From Acidobacterium capsulatum ATCC 51196 (GTDB lineage Bacteria; Acidobacteriota; Terriglobia; Terriglobales; Acidobacteriaceae), in contig NC_012483.1 of the NCBI RefSeq assembly GCF_000022565.1, positions 3,596,001-3,660,000 on the forward strand: a DNA stretch of 64,000 nucleotides, read 5' to 3'. A program made the position numbers and the translations under genes. Positions 1-9,137 of the stretch are shown here, piece after piece. Under the pieces are notes generated by a model. That model saw only the letters and a program-made list of their open reading frames with translations, did no database searches and was not told the origin of the DNA. Numbering within the stretch: the stretch's first letter is position 1; each line of letters opens with the position of its first letter.

Positions 1-1209
1 AAAGCGGCCCAGCACGTCTACCACGTTGTTGGCGTGCACGGTGGTGAACACCAGGTGGCCGGTCAGCGCGGAGTTGATGGCGATCTGCGCCGTCTCCTGG
101 TCGCGAATTTCACCGACGAGAATCTTGTCCGGGTCATGGCGCAGAATGGAGCGAAGTCCGCGCGCAAAGGTGAGGCCCTTTTTCTCGTTGACCGGAATCT
201 GCGTGATGCCGCGAATCTGGTACTCGACCGGGTCTTCAATGGTGATGATCTTGTCTTCGTCGCTCTTGATCTCGTTGAGAGCGGCATAGAGGGTAGTGGT
301 TTTGCCCGAGCCGGTGGGGCCCGTCACGAGCACCATGCCGTAGGGCTCGCGAATGTAGCGCCGGAAGCGCCGCAGATCGTCCTCATGAAAGCCCACTACG
401 TCGAGCGTGAGCTGGCGGAACTTCTCGCTCATCGACTCTTTGTCGAGCACGCGCAGCACGGCGTTTTCGCCATGCACGGTCGGCATAATGGAGACGCGGA
501 AGTCGATCAGGCGCGTCTTGTAGCGCACGCGAAAGCGCCCGTCCTGCGGCACACGCCGCTCGGCAATGTCGAGCTCGCTCATGACCTTGATGCGCGACAG
601 AATGGTCTGGTGGTGCTCGCGCGCAATAGGTGCCATGGCCGCCTGCAGCACGCCGTCAATGCGGTACTTGATCACCACCGAGTCGTCATAGGTCTCAATG
701 TGAATGTCAGAGGCACGGCGCTCGAGCGCGGTGAAGATGGTCGTGTCGACCAGGCGGATGATCGGGCTGATGTCCTCTTCTGAGGTCAGTTTTTCAATTG
801 AGATGTTCTCGTCTGGATTGTCCTCCGATGAGATCACGTCAAAGGTCAGTCCTTCTGAGGCTTCATCAAGCACGCGCTGCGACTGCTCAGTCTTCTTGAG
901 CAGATCGGTGATCTGCGAGAGCGTGGCCACGCGCGTGAGCACGCGCTGCCCCAGCAGGCTTGAAATCTCATCGAGCACCATCAGCCGGCTGGGGTCAGAG
1001 ACGGCGATCACGATGCGGTCTTCCTGCTGTTCGAGCGGCACAAAGTTGTAGCGGAACATCAACTCCACCGGCACGCTGCGAATGACTTCATGCTGAATGC
1101 GAAAGTTCTTGAGGTCGATAAACTCACAGCGATAGCGGCGCGCGAGCGTCTGCGCGTGCGTGACCTCATCCACCTCGGTAGGAATCGCCATGACCGGAAT
1201 GTCTGCCAT
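1..1209 (-). CDS. gspE: GspE/PilB-type secretion or pilus assembly ATPase, 3' end outside window
   Basis: Cytoplasmic hexameric ATPase that powers assembly of type II secretion pseudopili or type IV pili. I start it at the ATG at 1209, which has GGAG a few bases upstream. The 403 codons visible carry a GspE N-terminal region (about 1-150), then the motor core: Walker A GPTGSGKTTT at 297-306, Asp-box region around 317-327, Walker B LVGEIRD at 364-370 and a His box ending TTVHAN at about 389-394. The frame is still open at base 1, so the C-terminal part (and any zinc-binding CxxC pairs) lies outside. The GspF gene follows the same direction upstream and a prepilin lies further upstream, so this is a secretion/pilus operon. 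Sequence alone does not decide between GspE and PilB. Confidence 0.93.
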   Translation of the reverse strand, partial: MADIPVMAIPTEVDEVTHAQTLARRYRCEFIDLKNFRIQHEVIRSVPVELMFRYNFVPLEQQEDRIVIAVSDPSRLMVLDEISSLLGQRVLTRVATLSQITDLLKKTEQSQRVLDEASEGLTFDVISSEDNPDENISIEKLTSEEDISPIIRLVDTTIFTALERRASDIHIETYDDSVVIKYRIDGVLQAAMAPIAREHHQTILSRIKVMSELDIAERRVPQDGRFRVRYKTRLIDFRVSIMPTVHGENAVLRVLDKESMSEKFRQLTLDVVGFHEDDLRRFRRYIREPYGMVLVTGPTGSGKTTTLYAALNEIKSDEDKIITIEDPVEYQIRGITQIPVNEKKGLTFARGLRSILRHDPDKILVGEIRDQETAQIAINSALTGHLVFTTVHANNVVDVLGRF

Positions 1210-1229
1210 TTCTTTGTCTCCTCTCTGCC

Positions 1230-2426
1230 TTAGCTGCCGAGCGCGCTGGTGCTGCCCAGCGAAAAGATCGGCAGGTAAAGGGCGATGAGAATCACGACCA
1301 CCACGATGCCCATCACGATCAGAATGGCCGGTTCAATCAACGATAGAGCGGCGGTCAGGGCCGTCTGCACATCTTCTTCAAAAAACTCGGCGACCGAGTT
1401 CAGCATTTGTGGCAGGGCGCCGGTGGATTCGCCCACCTCGATCATCTCAGTGGAGAGTGCAGGAAAGACGCGCGTGTTCTTGAAGCTGTTGGCCAGTCCC
1501 TTGCCCTCGCGCACACTGCTGACGGAGTTGAAGACCGCCTTCGCAATCCGCTTGCTGGAGATGGAGCGCGCTGCTGTTTCGAGCGACGGCACCAGCGGCA
1601 GGCCGCCCATCAGCAGCGTCGAGAGCGTGCGCGAAAACAGCGCCACCTGGTATTTCAACCAGATCATGCCAAAGATCGGCAGGCGGATGCGGATGCCGTC
1701 AATGGTGTCAGCGCCGCCGTCGGTGCGGCTCCAGCGCAGCAGCAGATAGACCAGCAGCGCCACGCCCGGCAGAATGTAGAGAATGTAGTGCTGCGTTCCC
1801 TTGCCGAAGGCCAGTAGTGCCAGCGTGATGCCCGGCAGCTTTGAGCCCATCTGGTCATAAAGCATCGCAAAGCGCGGTACCACAAACGAGATGAGAAAGA
1901 TAAAAAGGCCAAAGACCAGCACGATGAGCATCGATGGGTAAATCAGCGATGCCTGCAGCTTTTTGCGAAAGGTTAGCGAAATGCGCTGAAAGGCCAGATA
2001 GCGTGTCAGCACCTCTTCGAGGTTGCCGCTTCGCTCGCCTGCCAGAAGCGTGGTCGTGTAGATCGGCGGAAATCCACCCTGCGCGTCGAAGGCACTCGAT
2101 ATGGACTCGCCTGTGCGCACACGCGCGGCCACATTTTGCAGTTGTGCAGCGAAGTGAGGATTCTTCTGGCTCTGGGCCAGCATTTCGACCGAGCTGAGAA
2201 TCGGCAATCCGGCCTTGATGAGGGTGACAAACTGTTGATTGAAGATTAGAAACGGTTCCAGCTTGATCTTGCGAGCCGTGCCGGTCAGCCCGCGCGGCTT
2301 CACCGAGTACACGTAGTAGCCCGCTTGCGAGAAGCGCTGGCGCAACTCCTCTGCCGAGGCTGCGGATTGCACCTGTTCCTGCACGCGTCCGCGCTCATCG
2401 GCCATCTTGATGACAAATTCGGCCAT
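1230..2426 (-). CDS. gspF: GspF/PilC inner-membrane platform protein
   Basis: Polytopic inner-membrane protein that couples the assembly ATPase to pilin or pseudopilin extrusion. The product is 398 aa, the usual family length, with two T2SSF repeats (about 68-190 and 270-392). Hydrophobic helices lie near 170-195, 220-245 and at the C terminus (a Val/Ile-rich run near 370-390). The frame is open further upstream to 2504, but those extra 26 residues look unlike the family, and MAEFVIKMAD at 2426 is the typical GspF beginning. It ends 20 bp before the GspE-type ATPase gene and is probably cotranscribed with it. Confidence 0.93.
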   Translation of the reverse strand: MAEFVIKMADERGRVQEQVQSAASAEELRQRFSQAGYYVYSVKPRGLTGTARKIKLEPFLIFNQQFVTLIKAGLPILSSVEMLAQSQKNPHFAAQLQNVAARVRTGESISSAFDAQGGFPPIYTTTLLAGERSGNLEEVLTRYLAFQRISLTFRKKLQASLIYPSMLIVLVFGLFIFLISFVVPRFAMLYDQMGSKLPGITLALLAFGKGTQHYILYILPGVALLVYLLLRWSRTDGGADTIDGIRIRLPIFGMIWLKYQVALFSRTLSTLLMGGLPLVPSLETAARSISSKRIAKAVFNSVSSVREGKGLANSFKNTRVFPALSTEMIEVGESTGALPQMLNSVAEFFEEDVQTALTAALSLIEPAILIVMGIVVVVILIALYLPIFSLGSTSALGS

Positions 2427-2522
2427 AATGCTTGCGATTTCTGCTCTTTCAAGGGTAGCAGTTTGTGTACAGGGATAGACGCCCGGCGCTTGCCGTGCGC
2501 TCAAAAGGCTGCGGGTACAGGA

Positions 2523-3584
2523 TCAATGCTCCGCCGTGCGAGGCGGCGCCGCGGAATTCAGCTTTCCAATGCGTCCTTTGGGGCCCACGGCAAAGGGCAG
2601 GCTCAGGGCGTTCCAGCTTCCGTTGCCAAGCGGCTGCCAGTTTTGGCCGCCATCGAAGCTGATGTCTGTTCCGTTGGTGCCCACGGTGATCCAGGCGTGC
2701 GCGGCTGTGTCCCAGGCCACGGCTGAGCGGTAGCCGTGCGGGGGATGCTGCGCGGCCGTCCAGTGGCGGCCGCCATCGCGCGACCAGGCAGCGGTGCCGG
2801 CGGAGTCAGCGGGCCGGGTGTAGTCCCCGCCCACGGCTACGATGGTGCCCGCATGAGCGCCCAGCGAAAAGACGCCTGCGGCTTGCCCCGCGTGAGCCAG
2901 CGGAGCCTGTACCGACGCCCATGAGCGTTGCCCGGTTTTGTAGGAGGATGTCTGGCGGTAGACCCAGGCTCCGCCACCCCCGAAGAGCATCGGCTCGTGT
3001 GACCCGGCCATGAGCGAGGTATTGCTGGCGGCAAAGGCCCCGCCTGCGTTGTCGTGAACATCCAGTCCGGGCGCTGTTGAGCGCTTCGTTGTGCGCTTCC
3101 AGGTGCGGCCGCCATCGGTGGTGGCCAGCAGCACGAAGCGTCCATTCACCGGATCGCCGAGCAGAAACCCCTTGCGGCGGCTCTCAAAGACCATTGCATC
3201 CCAGAAGCCCTGCGGGTTGGCGTTTGCGGCCATCTGCTTCCAGTGGTTGCCGCCGTCGTTGGTCTTGAAGATTTGCGAGAGCGCGCCCGGCCCGCTCGAC
3301 ATGACGATGGCGTCCCGGGCGCTCCATGCCCAGATGGCGCGAAAGTCGAGCTTCGCTGCGCCGGGCGGAGTCGCGCACGTCGTCCAATGCCGGCCGCCGT
3401 CGAGGGTGCGCAAAATGGTCCCGCCCGAGCCGCTGGCCCAGGCGACTTTGCTGTTCACCGCATGAATGCCGCGCAGGCTGGCCGCCGAGCCACTGGCTTC
3501 GAGCGTCCAGACCGATTGCGCGCAACCAGTTAGAGGAAGCAGAAGAGAGATCAGGCAGAGGACAGCGATGCGCACCACGAGCAT
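2523..3584 (-). CDS. YCF48/BNR-repeat beta-propeller lipoprotein
   Basis: Predicted exported lipoprotein of 353 aa. It starts MLVVRIAVLC with a hydrophobic signal and a lipobox-like LTGC near residue 20. The body has repeated propeller blades with the pattern TxDGGRHW/TNDGGNHW/TTDGGRTW/SRDGGRHW/SFDGGQNW, typical of YCF48-like photosystem II assembly factor/BNR folds, which in non-photosynthetic bacteria have mostly unknown roles. An upstream in-frame ATG at 3698 would overlap lolA and hide the signal peptide, so I reject it. It lies between lolA and gspF on the same strand. Function beyond a periplasmic or surface propeller is not known. Confidence 0.82.
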   Translation of the reverse strand: MLVVRIAVLCLISLLLPLTGCAQSVWTLEASGSAASLRGIHAVNSKVAWASGSGGTILRTLDGGRHWTTCATPPGAAKLDFRAIWAWSARDAIVMSSGPGALSQIFKTNDGGNHWKQMAANANPQGFWDAMVFESRRKGFLLGDPVNGRFVLLATTDGGRTWKRTTKRSTAPGLDVHDNAGGAFAASNTSLMAGSHEPMLFGGGGAWVYRQTSSYKTGQRSWASVQAPLAHAGQAAGVFSLGAHAGTIVAVGGDYTRPADSAGTAAWSRDGGRHWTAAQHPPHGYRSAVAWDTAAHAWITVGTNGTDISFDGGQNWQPLGNGSWNALSLPFAVGPKGRIGKLNSAAPPRTAEH

Positions 3585-3694
3585 GCAGGAATCATACGGG
3601 AGGGCCGGGCCGCGTAGAACTTCCGGCGCGAGGCAGAAGCACGATTCAGAACAGTCAGGCCGGGAGCTAAGAGCTAACAGCTCAGAGCTGCCCT

Positions 3695-4375
3695 TCACTC
3701 CATGGGCGTCAGGCTGTTCACCACATACACCCCGGCCGGTGGATGAAAGACAAAGGCCGAGCTGGGCGCGGGCACGTTGTCGGTTTCGCCGGAGAAGTCC
3801 AGCTCATTCACGATGCCATCAGTTTGGGCCACGCGAATCTGGTGGATGTAGCCGTCGGCCGTCACCTTGAGCGTTACGCCCGCAATGCTCTTCTGCATGC
3901 CGCGCGGTACGCCCTGCAGCGTGTAAACGCCGTTTTCTTCGCCGGCGATGTGCAGATTCGGCATCTCTCTCATCAGCTCGGTATGCCCCAGCAGATAGCG
4001 CAGGGGCGACTGCAGGTCGTCGAGCTTTTTGGCTGGAACCTTCTGCGCCTCGGTCTGCCCTGGGGTGTAGAAGTAGCCGAACTTGCCGTCGAGCACGTAC
4101 AGCTTTCCGTCCGGCTGGGTGTAGGTCCAGCGCATGCGCCCGGGCTTCTTGAGCAGCAGTGCTCCTGCCTCGCGCTTGTGCAGGCCCATGCCGGTGTAGC
4201 TCTGAACAAAGGCCACTTCGAGCGAGTGCAGCCGGTTGTAGTGCTGGTCTACGCGCGCGGCCAACTCCTTCACGCCGGGCATCGTCCCGCTGGCGTGCAA
4301 GGGCAGCGCCGTCAGGGAAGCGATGGCGGCAAAGCAGAGGATGCGGGCCAGCGGCCCGCGCAGCCTGATGCTCAT
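3695..4375 (-). CDS. lolA: LolA-like outer-membrane lipoprotein carrier
   Basis: Periplasmic chaperone that ferries lipoproteins from the inner to the outer membrane. The product is 226 aa with a signal peptide (hydrophobic run 10-27, cleavage probable after LHASG). The LolA-type fold follows: HYNRLHSLEVAFVQSY near the N terminus, then the beta-rich GRMRWTYTQPDGKLYVLDG and the hydrophobic GVTLKV strand. Its ATG overlaps the stop of the upstream prepilin gene by one base (TAATG), so translation is probably coupled. It is distant from other Lol genes in this window. lnt (44998-46734) acts earlier in the same lipoprotein route. Confidence 0.85.
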   Translation of the reverse strand: MSIRLRGPLARILCFAAIASLTALPLHASGTMPGVKELAARVDQHYNRLHSLEVAFVQSYTGMGLHKREAGALLLKKPGRMRWTYTQPDGKLYVLDGKFGYFYTPGQTEAQKVPAKKLDDLQSPLRYLLGHTELMREMPNLHIAGEENGVYTLQGVPRGMQKSIAGVTLKVTADGYIHQIRVAQTDGIVNELDFSGETDNVPAPSSAFVFHPPAGVYVVNSLTPME

Positions 4376-4902
4376 TACTGAAGCGGGACCGTGCAGTTGG
4401 TGCCGCCCGAGGGGTCAGACTTGATTTCGCCGCTCATGTCGAGGCAGAAGCCGCGATGACCCGTCTTGCCGACGGCCTGAGGCACGGCGGTGACCTCATA
4501 GCTGGTGATCATGTCGTGGTCGTTTACGGTCGTCTTGGTGCAGTTGACGATGTTGAACGTGTACCCAGACTTCTGGCCCGAGGCGAGGTCATTGGGCAGC
4601 AGTTGCGCGGCTTGTGCGCTCGGCGGCCCCGACTTGCCTTCGCCCCCGAGGGCTGCAAGAGAACAGGCATAACCATCCTGAGGATAGTTCGCCTCATACT
4701 GTGTTTCCGCTTCCTGCACGGCGTGCAGGGACTGCAGAGCTGAGGTCTCATTGGCCTGCGCCCGGATATTCAGCATGTTCGGGATGGCGATCAGCATCAG
4801 GATCAGCATGATCGAGATGACGATCAGCAGCTCCATGAGCGTAAAACCGCCTTCCGGTGAGAAGGGGCGTCGAACTTCCGGGCGATGGGGCATCAGCTTC
4901 AT
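4375..4902 (-). CDS. Type IV prepilin / GspG-like pseudopilin
   Basis: A 175-aa prepilin. The class III signal reads GGFTLMELLIVISIM: processing by prepilin peptidase would occur after the Gly before Phe, leaving an N-methylated Phe and a conserved Glu5 followed by a hydrophobic helix. The leader of about 19 residues is basic. The rest is a soluble head with four Cys (about residues 80-170) that could form disulfides. It is in the same orientation as the GspE/GspF genes downstream and directly coupled to lolA. Major pilin versus minor pseudopilin cannot be decided. Confidence 0.88.
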   Translation of the reverse strand: MKLMPHRPEVRRPFSPEGGFTLMELLIVISIMLILMLIAIPNMLNIRAQANETSALQSLHAVQEAETQYEANYPQDGYACSLAALGGEGKSGPPSAQAAQLLPNDLASGQKSGYTFNIVNCTKTTVNDHDMITSYEVTAVPQAVGKTGHRGFCLDMSGEIKSDPSGGTNCTVPLQ

Positions 4903-5016
4903 GGGGTCTCGTTCCTACGTGAAAATCCTAAAACATACAGACGCTCAGAGCCAGAAGACCGTTCATCCGGCAGGAAAACCGCAATTTCTTTCAGCCTTAG
5001 ATGTTCTTCGATCTGC

Positions 5017-5967
5017 TTATCTTGTCTGGGGCTCCATCGGCGTCAGCGACTCACGGAAGTACTCCAGGCTCAACCGCAGCCCGGTCTCCAGGTCCACCTT
5101 CGGCTCCCAGCCCAGGATCCGCTTGGCCTTGCTGATGTCCGGCTTGCGCTGCATGGGGTCATCCTGAGGAAGCGGACGAAAGACAATCTTGCTCTCAGCG
5201 CCTGTGACCCGCAGCACGGCTTTGGCGCACTCCAGGATCGTCCATTCCGAGGGGTTCCCGATATTTGTGGGCAGATGTTCGTCAGAGTGGGCCAGACGCA
5301 GAATGCCTTCCACCTCATCGGAGACATAGCAGAAGCTGCGCGTCTGGTTGCCCTCGCCGTACACCGTCAGGTCTTCGCCCTTGAGCGCCTGCACCATGAA
5401 GTTGGAGATGACGCGGCCATCGTTCTTTTGCAGGCGAGGCCCATAGGTATTAAAGATGCGCACCAGCCGCGTATCCACCCCGTAATAGCGGTGATAGGCC
5501 ATGGTCAACGCTTCTGAGAATCGCTTGGCTTCATCGTAGACCGAGCGCGGCCCGATGGGATTCACATTGCCCCAGTAGTCTTCCTTTTGAGGATGGACGG
5601 TGGGATCGCCGTAGCACTCCGACGTTGAGGCATGCAGAAACTTTGCGCCGTAGCGGCGGGCAATTTCGAGTGCGTTCCGCGTACCGTCCGAGCCCACGCT
5701 CAGGGTCTCCGGCCCCAGCCGCGCATAGTCCACCGGGCTGGCCGGGGAGGCAAAGTTGAGAACATAGTCCACTTTGCCTACATCGAAAGGCTCGACAATA
5801 TCCTGCTGAACGAACTCAAAGCGGCTCTCGTTGGCCAGGTGTTTCAAATTGGCCAGCGAGCCTGTGCAAAGGTTGTCTACGCCCACGACCGTGTGGCCGT
5901 CAGACAGAAGTGCATCGGTCAAATGCGAGCCCAGGAAGCCAGCGGCTCCGGTGATCAATATGCGCAT
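5017..5967 (-). CDS. NAD-dependent UDP-glucuronate decarboxylase-like epimerase
   Basis: Short-chain dehydrogenase/reductase of the extended, UXS-like type, 316 aa. It has the Rossmann nucleotide site GAAGFLGSH at residues 7-15, the Asp that binds adenosine ribose (GVDNL), the catalytic Ser/Thr region [10 protein letters not shown], and the catalytic YDEAK (YxxxK). The string [18 protein letters not shown] is typical of UDP-glucuronic acid decarboxylases, which make UDP-xylose for exopolysaccharide or glycan synthesis. It lies 114 bp upstream of the prepilin gene on the same strand. dTDP-glucose 4,6-dehydratase or another UDP-sugar epimerase is the main alternative. Confidence 0.87.
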   Translation of the reverse strand: MRILITGAAGFLGSHLTDALLSDGHTVVGVDNLCTGSLANLKHLANESRFEFVQQDIVEPFDVGKVDYVLNFASPASPVDYARLGPETLSVGSDGTRNALEIARRYGAKFLHASTSECYGDPTVHPQKEDYWGNVNPIGPRSVYDEAKRFSEALTMAYHRYYGVDTRLVRIFNTYGPRLQKNDGRVISNFMVQALKGEDLTVYGEGNQTRSFCYVSDEVEGILRLAHSDEHLPTNIGNPSEWTILECAKAVLRVTGAESKIVFRPLPQDDPMQRKPDISKAKRILGWEPKVDLETGLRLSLEYFRESLTPMEPQTR

Positions 5968-6103
5968 GTGGTTGGGTTCCCTGTGGTTCCAAGATGATCG
6001 ATTTCAGTTTCAATCGTAGAGGAGGCATCCGTGCGAGGCAACCATGCGTGGGCTCAGGCCATGTGAATTATTCCTCGCCTGTCATCCATTAGCATGAGGA
6101 GGC

Positions 6104-7294
6104 ATGAGGCATGAGGCATGGCCATCGCGGGTGGGGCAGTTTGCCGAAGAAGCCGGCTTTGACCGTGCTGGTGTTGCAGCCGTGCCCGCGCCCGGCAGCG
6201 ACGAGGATCGCACCGAGCGAGCGCGCTTTGAACAATGGATTGCTGCCGGCCACGCCGGCAGCATGGAATACCTGAAGCGCCGCAATGAGGCCGGGCGTCT
6301 CGTGCGCTCTTCTCTGCGCGAGGCCGTGCCCTGGGCGCGTTCGGTCGTCGTCTGCGTTACGAATTACAACCGCGAGGCGCCCTACTCCACTGACCCCGCG
6401 CCCGAAGGCTCGGGCTGGATCGCCCGTTACGCATGGTCAGGAAGCCATGGCCGCCCCGCCGATTATCACAAGGTGCTGCTCAAACGCCTGGAGCGCGTCC
6501 GCGAACGGATGAGCGAGGAGTTTGGCGAGTTTGAAGCCCGCTGCTATGTGGATACGGGTCCGGTGGTGGAGCGCGTGTATGCGCAATATGCGGGGCTGGG
6601 CTGGATCGGGAAAAATACCTGCCTGCTGAATCAGGAACTCGGCTCATGGCTCTTTCTGGGCGTGATTCTTACCTCGCTGGAGCTTCCGGCTTCTGACGCT
6701 GCAGTGCTGGCCCCGGACCGCTGCGGAAGCTGCACGCGCTGCATCGACGCCTGCCCCACTGGCGCGCTCATCGCCCCCCGGCAGATGGATGCCAGCCGCT
6801 GCATCAGCTATCTCACCATCGAGCATCGCGGCGAGGTTCCGCTGGAGTTGCGCGAGGGCATCGGAAGGCAGATCTTTGGCTGCGATATCTGTCAGGATGT
6901 CTGTCCGTGGAACAGCCGCCGCCGTGTTCCGGAGCAAGCGGACAAGGAACTGGCGCCGCGCGGGGAGCTGATCAATCCGGCCCTGGCGTGGCTGGCCGAG
7001 ATGGATGAGTCAGCTTTTGGACGGTATTTCTATGGGTCGCCGGTGAAGCGGACGCGCTACAGCGGCTTCCGGCGCAATCTGGCGATCGCGATGGGAAACA
7101 GCGGGCAGGCAGCGTTTTTGCCGCGCCTGCAGGCGTGGGCCCGGAGCGGTGACGCGACTCTGGCCGAGGCGAGCCAGTGGGCGATCAACCGTATTGTGCA
7201 GATGGGAGCCGAGAGAAGCGGCCTTTCAGAAAACGAAAAGCCGCTGAACTCATCGACAGGGATGAATCTGCGTCAGGACCTTCCGGACGCATAG
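6104..7294 (+). CDS. queG: Epoxyqueuosine reductase
   Basis: Catalyses the last step of queuosine synthesis in tRNA, reducing epoxyqueuosine to queuosine with cobalamin and two 4Fe-4S clusters. The product is 396 aa. The N-terminal cobalamin-binding half (QueG/DUF1730) includes YVDTGPVVERVYA and GWIGKNTCLL. The ferredoxin-like clusters use CGSCTRCIDACPTGAL and CDICQDVCPWN. A C-terminal HEAT-like helical region follows. The start is ambiguous: AGGAGG (6097-6102) is only one base from the ATG at 6104 and the surrounding DNA is a tandem ATGAGGC repeat; the other two ATGs in the repeat are out of frame. Confidence 0.94.
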   Translation: MRHEAWPSRVGQFAEEAGFDRAGVAAVPAPGSDEDRTERARFEQWIAAGHAGSMEYLKRRNEAGRLVRSSLREAVPWARSVVVCVTNYNREAPYSTDPAPEGSGWIARYAWSGSHGRPADYHKVLLKRLERVRERMSEEFGEFEARCYVDTGPVVERVYAQYAGLGWIGKNTCLLNQELGSWLFLGVILTSLELPASDAAVLAPDRCGSCTRCIDACPTGALIAPRQMDASRCISYLTIEHRGEVPLELREGIGRQIFGCDICQDVCPWNSRRRVPEQADKELAPRGELINPALAWLAEMDESAFGRYFYGSPVKRTRYSGFRRNLAIAMGNSGQAAFLPRLQAWARSGDATLAEASQWAINRIVQMGAERSGLSENEKPLNSSTGMNLRQDLPDA

Positions 7295-7336
7295 TCTGAA
7301 ACATGAACTTGCGATACGGTGTGGGGAAACCGGAGC

Positions 7337-7543
7337 CTAGGATCCGCGGACGACGTTGGCGGCATTCAGGCCCTTGGGACCCTGCTGACACTCAAACTCG
7401 ACTGCTTCGCCCTCATTGAGGGTCTTGTATCCGGAGTCCTGAATCGCGGAGAAATGCACGAAGACATCTTCTCCGGTCGAACGCTGGATAAAACCATAAC
7501 CTTTTGCGCCATTGAACCACTTGACTACGCCATTCTCTTTCAC
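7337..7543 (-). CDS. Cold-shock domain protein (CspA family)
   Basis: Small single-stranded nucleic-acid-binding protein, an RNA chaperone. I use a GTG start at 7543 because AGGAG lies five bases upstream and it gives 68 aa beginning [10 protein letters not shown], the standard length and start of the family. A longer frame to 7600 adds 19 unlikely residues. RNP1 (KGYGFI) and RNP2 (VFVHFS) are intact. The gene is monocistronic, divergent from the YihY gene, and preceded by a long leader with two stable hairpins, as expected for post-transcriptionally controlled csp genes. Confidence 0.93.
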   Translation of the reverse strand: MKENGVVKWFNGAKGYGFIQRSTGEDVFVHFSAIQDSGYKTLNEGEAVEFECQQGPKGLNAANVVRGS

Positions 7544-7700
7544 AGGGACTCCTCTTGTTTTTATTGCCCAGTCCGCTCCCCGTTTCCCCTGAGACGACAA
7601 AAGCCACCGTCTTCGCGCCTGTAGCGCGGATTCCGGCAGCTAGGTCGCCTTTCGGCGGATACAAAGAACATCCAAAAACCAATACATCAAAGACGGCCTT
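7544..7700 (-). promoter_or_regulatory. Structured leader of the cold-shock gene
   Basis: On the minus strand the DNA upstream of the GTG start can fold into CGCC-GAAA-GGCG (a tetraloop hairpin) followed by CGCGC-TACAG-GCGCG, ending in the AGGAG ribosome site. Further upstream a 7-bp direct repeat (AGTAAGT, twice, 12 bp apart) lies about 7700-7735. The hairpins are seen; a thermosensor or anti-termination role is inferred from other csp leaders. The rest of the gap to the YihY start at 7974 shows no gene. Confidence 0.4.
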
Positions 7701-7973
7701 CCGAACTTACTGAACCTACGTCTACTTACTAGGTAGCGTCGATCGTGACCTTGTTATGGCAGGAATCGAGGGGCCAAAGCAAGAGAAAAATGCAAAATCC
7801 CGGCAAAAAAAGCGAGTTAGCCGTGAATCCGGAGGGCTGCCGGGGGAAGGGTGACGCCGCGCGGGGCCTGGACGGCATTTGGAACTGTCATGGTGCCAGA
7901 AGCGGGCTTTGCTACCATCCAACCAGCAGGCTCGCAGGCGGCTTTCCGCCGGGATGGCTCTCTGCTTCCAGTT

Positions 7974-8891
7974 ATGTCTGACGACGAAAAGATTCCGCGC
8001 AGCCGGCTCGCGCCCCGGGTTCCACCGCCCAGCCAGTGGTGGCCTCACGTCAAGTCGCTGGCCGAGTACCTCACCCGCACCGAAGTGCATACCTATGCCT
8101 TCAGCGTGGCGGCGAATGCGATTCTGTCGCTTTTTCCCTTCATCGTGATGTTGTTCATGATGTCGCGGCAGGTCTTTCACTCGCAGGCCATGACGGCGGT
8201 GGTGGGCGACATGGTGAGCTATTTTTTGCCGGCTAACCAGGAGTTTGTCGTCCGTAACATGGCGCTGCTGGTACACCCGCGAGGCCGGGTGCAGGTCTTC
8301 TCCATTGTGATGTTGCTGATCTCATCGTCGAGCGTCTTTCTGCCGCTCGAGGTCGCGCTCAACCAGGTGTGGGGCGTGAAGAAGAGCCGCTCCTACGTGG
8401 TGAATCAGGTCATCTCTCTGGGCCTTGCCATGGCGGTGGGCCTGCTGGCCGTGGTCTCGGTGGCCTTTACGGCGGCACAGAACACGGTGCTCGCGTTCGT
8501 CTTCTTTGGGCATACGCATAACTTCATCTTCAACGGCATTGCGCACTTCTTTCTGGGCATCACGGCGGCTTTCCTGAGCGTGTCGATCTTCTTTCTCGTT
8601 TATTGGGTGCTGCCCAACCGCAAACTGCCGGTGCGGGTGGTGCTGCCGACGGCCATTGTGACCGGGCTGCTGTGGGACGGAGCGAAAGAACTGTATGTGA
8701 TGCTGCTGCCGTGGCTCGATCTGCGCTCGGCCTATGGCCCGTTTGCCGTGTCGGTCACGCTGATGATGTGGGCCTTTCTGACCGGCCTGCTGCTGCTGGG
8801 CGGCGCGCACTCCTGCGCAACGCGCCACGCACTTCAAGTGGTGCGTGAAGAAGACCGCAAAGAGGCCATGGAAGAGGCCGCGGCGCACTGA
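7974..8891 (+). CDS. YihY/BrkB family inner-membrane protein
   Basis: Polytopic membrane protein of the YihY/virulence-factor BrkB family (once misnamed ribonuclease BN); its biochemical role is unsettled. The product is 305 aa from the ATG at 7974, with six predicted hydrophobic segments. Family features include the early AFSVAANAILSLFPF segment, LNQVWGVKKSR, and the late WDGAKELYVMLLPW and SVTLMMWAFLTGLLLLGGA. The frame is open about 40 codons further upstream, but that part is Pro/Gly-rich and without family likeness. No convincing Shine-Dalgarno precedes 7974, so the start is moderately sure. Confidence 0.87.
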   Translation: MSDDEKIPRSRLAPRVPPPSQWWPHVKSLAEYLTRTEVHTYAFSVAANAILSLFPFIVMLFMMSRQVFHSQAMTAVVGDMVSYFLPANQEFVVRNMALLVHPRGRVQVFSIVMLLISSSSVFLPLEVALNQVWGVKKSRSYVVNQVISLGLAMAVGLLAVVSVAFTAAQNTVLAFVFFGHTHNFIFNGIAHFFLGITAAFLSVSIFFLVYWVLPNRKLPVRVVLPTAIVTGLLWDGAKELYVMLLPWLDLRSAYGPFAVSVTLMMWAFLTGLLLLGGAHSCATRHALQVVREEDRKEAMEEAAAH

Positions 8892-9137
8892 GAAGCTGCG
8901 TGAAGTGTGGGCCAGCGCTACGAGGCGCATGCCCGTCAGCAGCAGAAAAGAGCGGCGCGGCGGTGCGTGGATCTCGTACAGCGATTTGCCTGGGGGGCTC
9001 ATTGTTTGTCCGCGCGGCGAGGCGCGGCTCGGGTAAGCTGAAAGCGTCTTTATGAGCGGAGGGTTTACCTTCGCGCGGCCCACCGGAAATTCCAGAGTCT
9101 CAAATGCTGTGCAATTGCTTTACACTCAGGCTACAAA

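Noticed and set aside
7544-7700. Cyclic-di-GMP (GEMM) riboswitch before the cold-shock gene
   Set aside because: A GAAA tetraloop hairpin is present, but the conserved core around it and the second helix signature are missing.
8892-9137. Short minus-strand gene behind the YihY gene
   Set aside because: The first 40 residues look plausible, but the frame then runs antisense through YihY with His/Gln-rich text and no motif.
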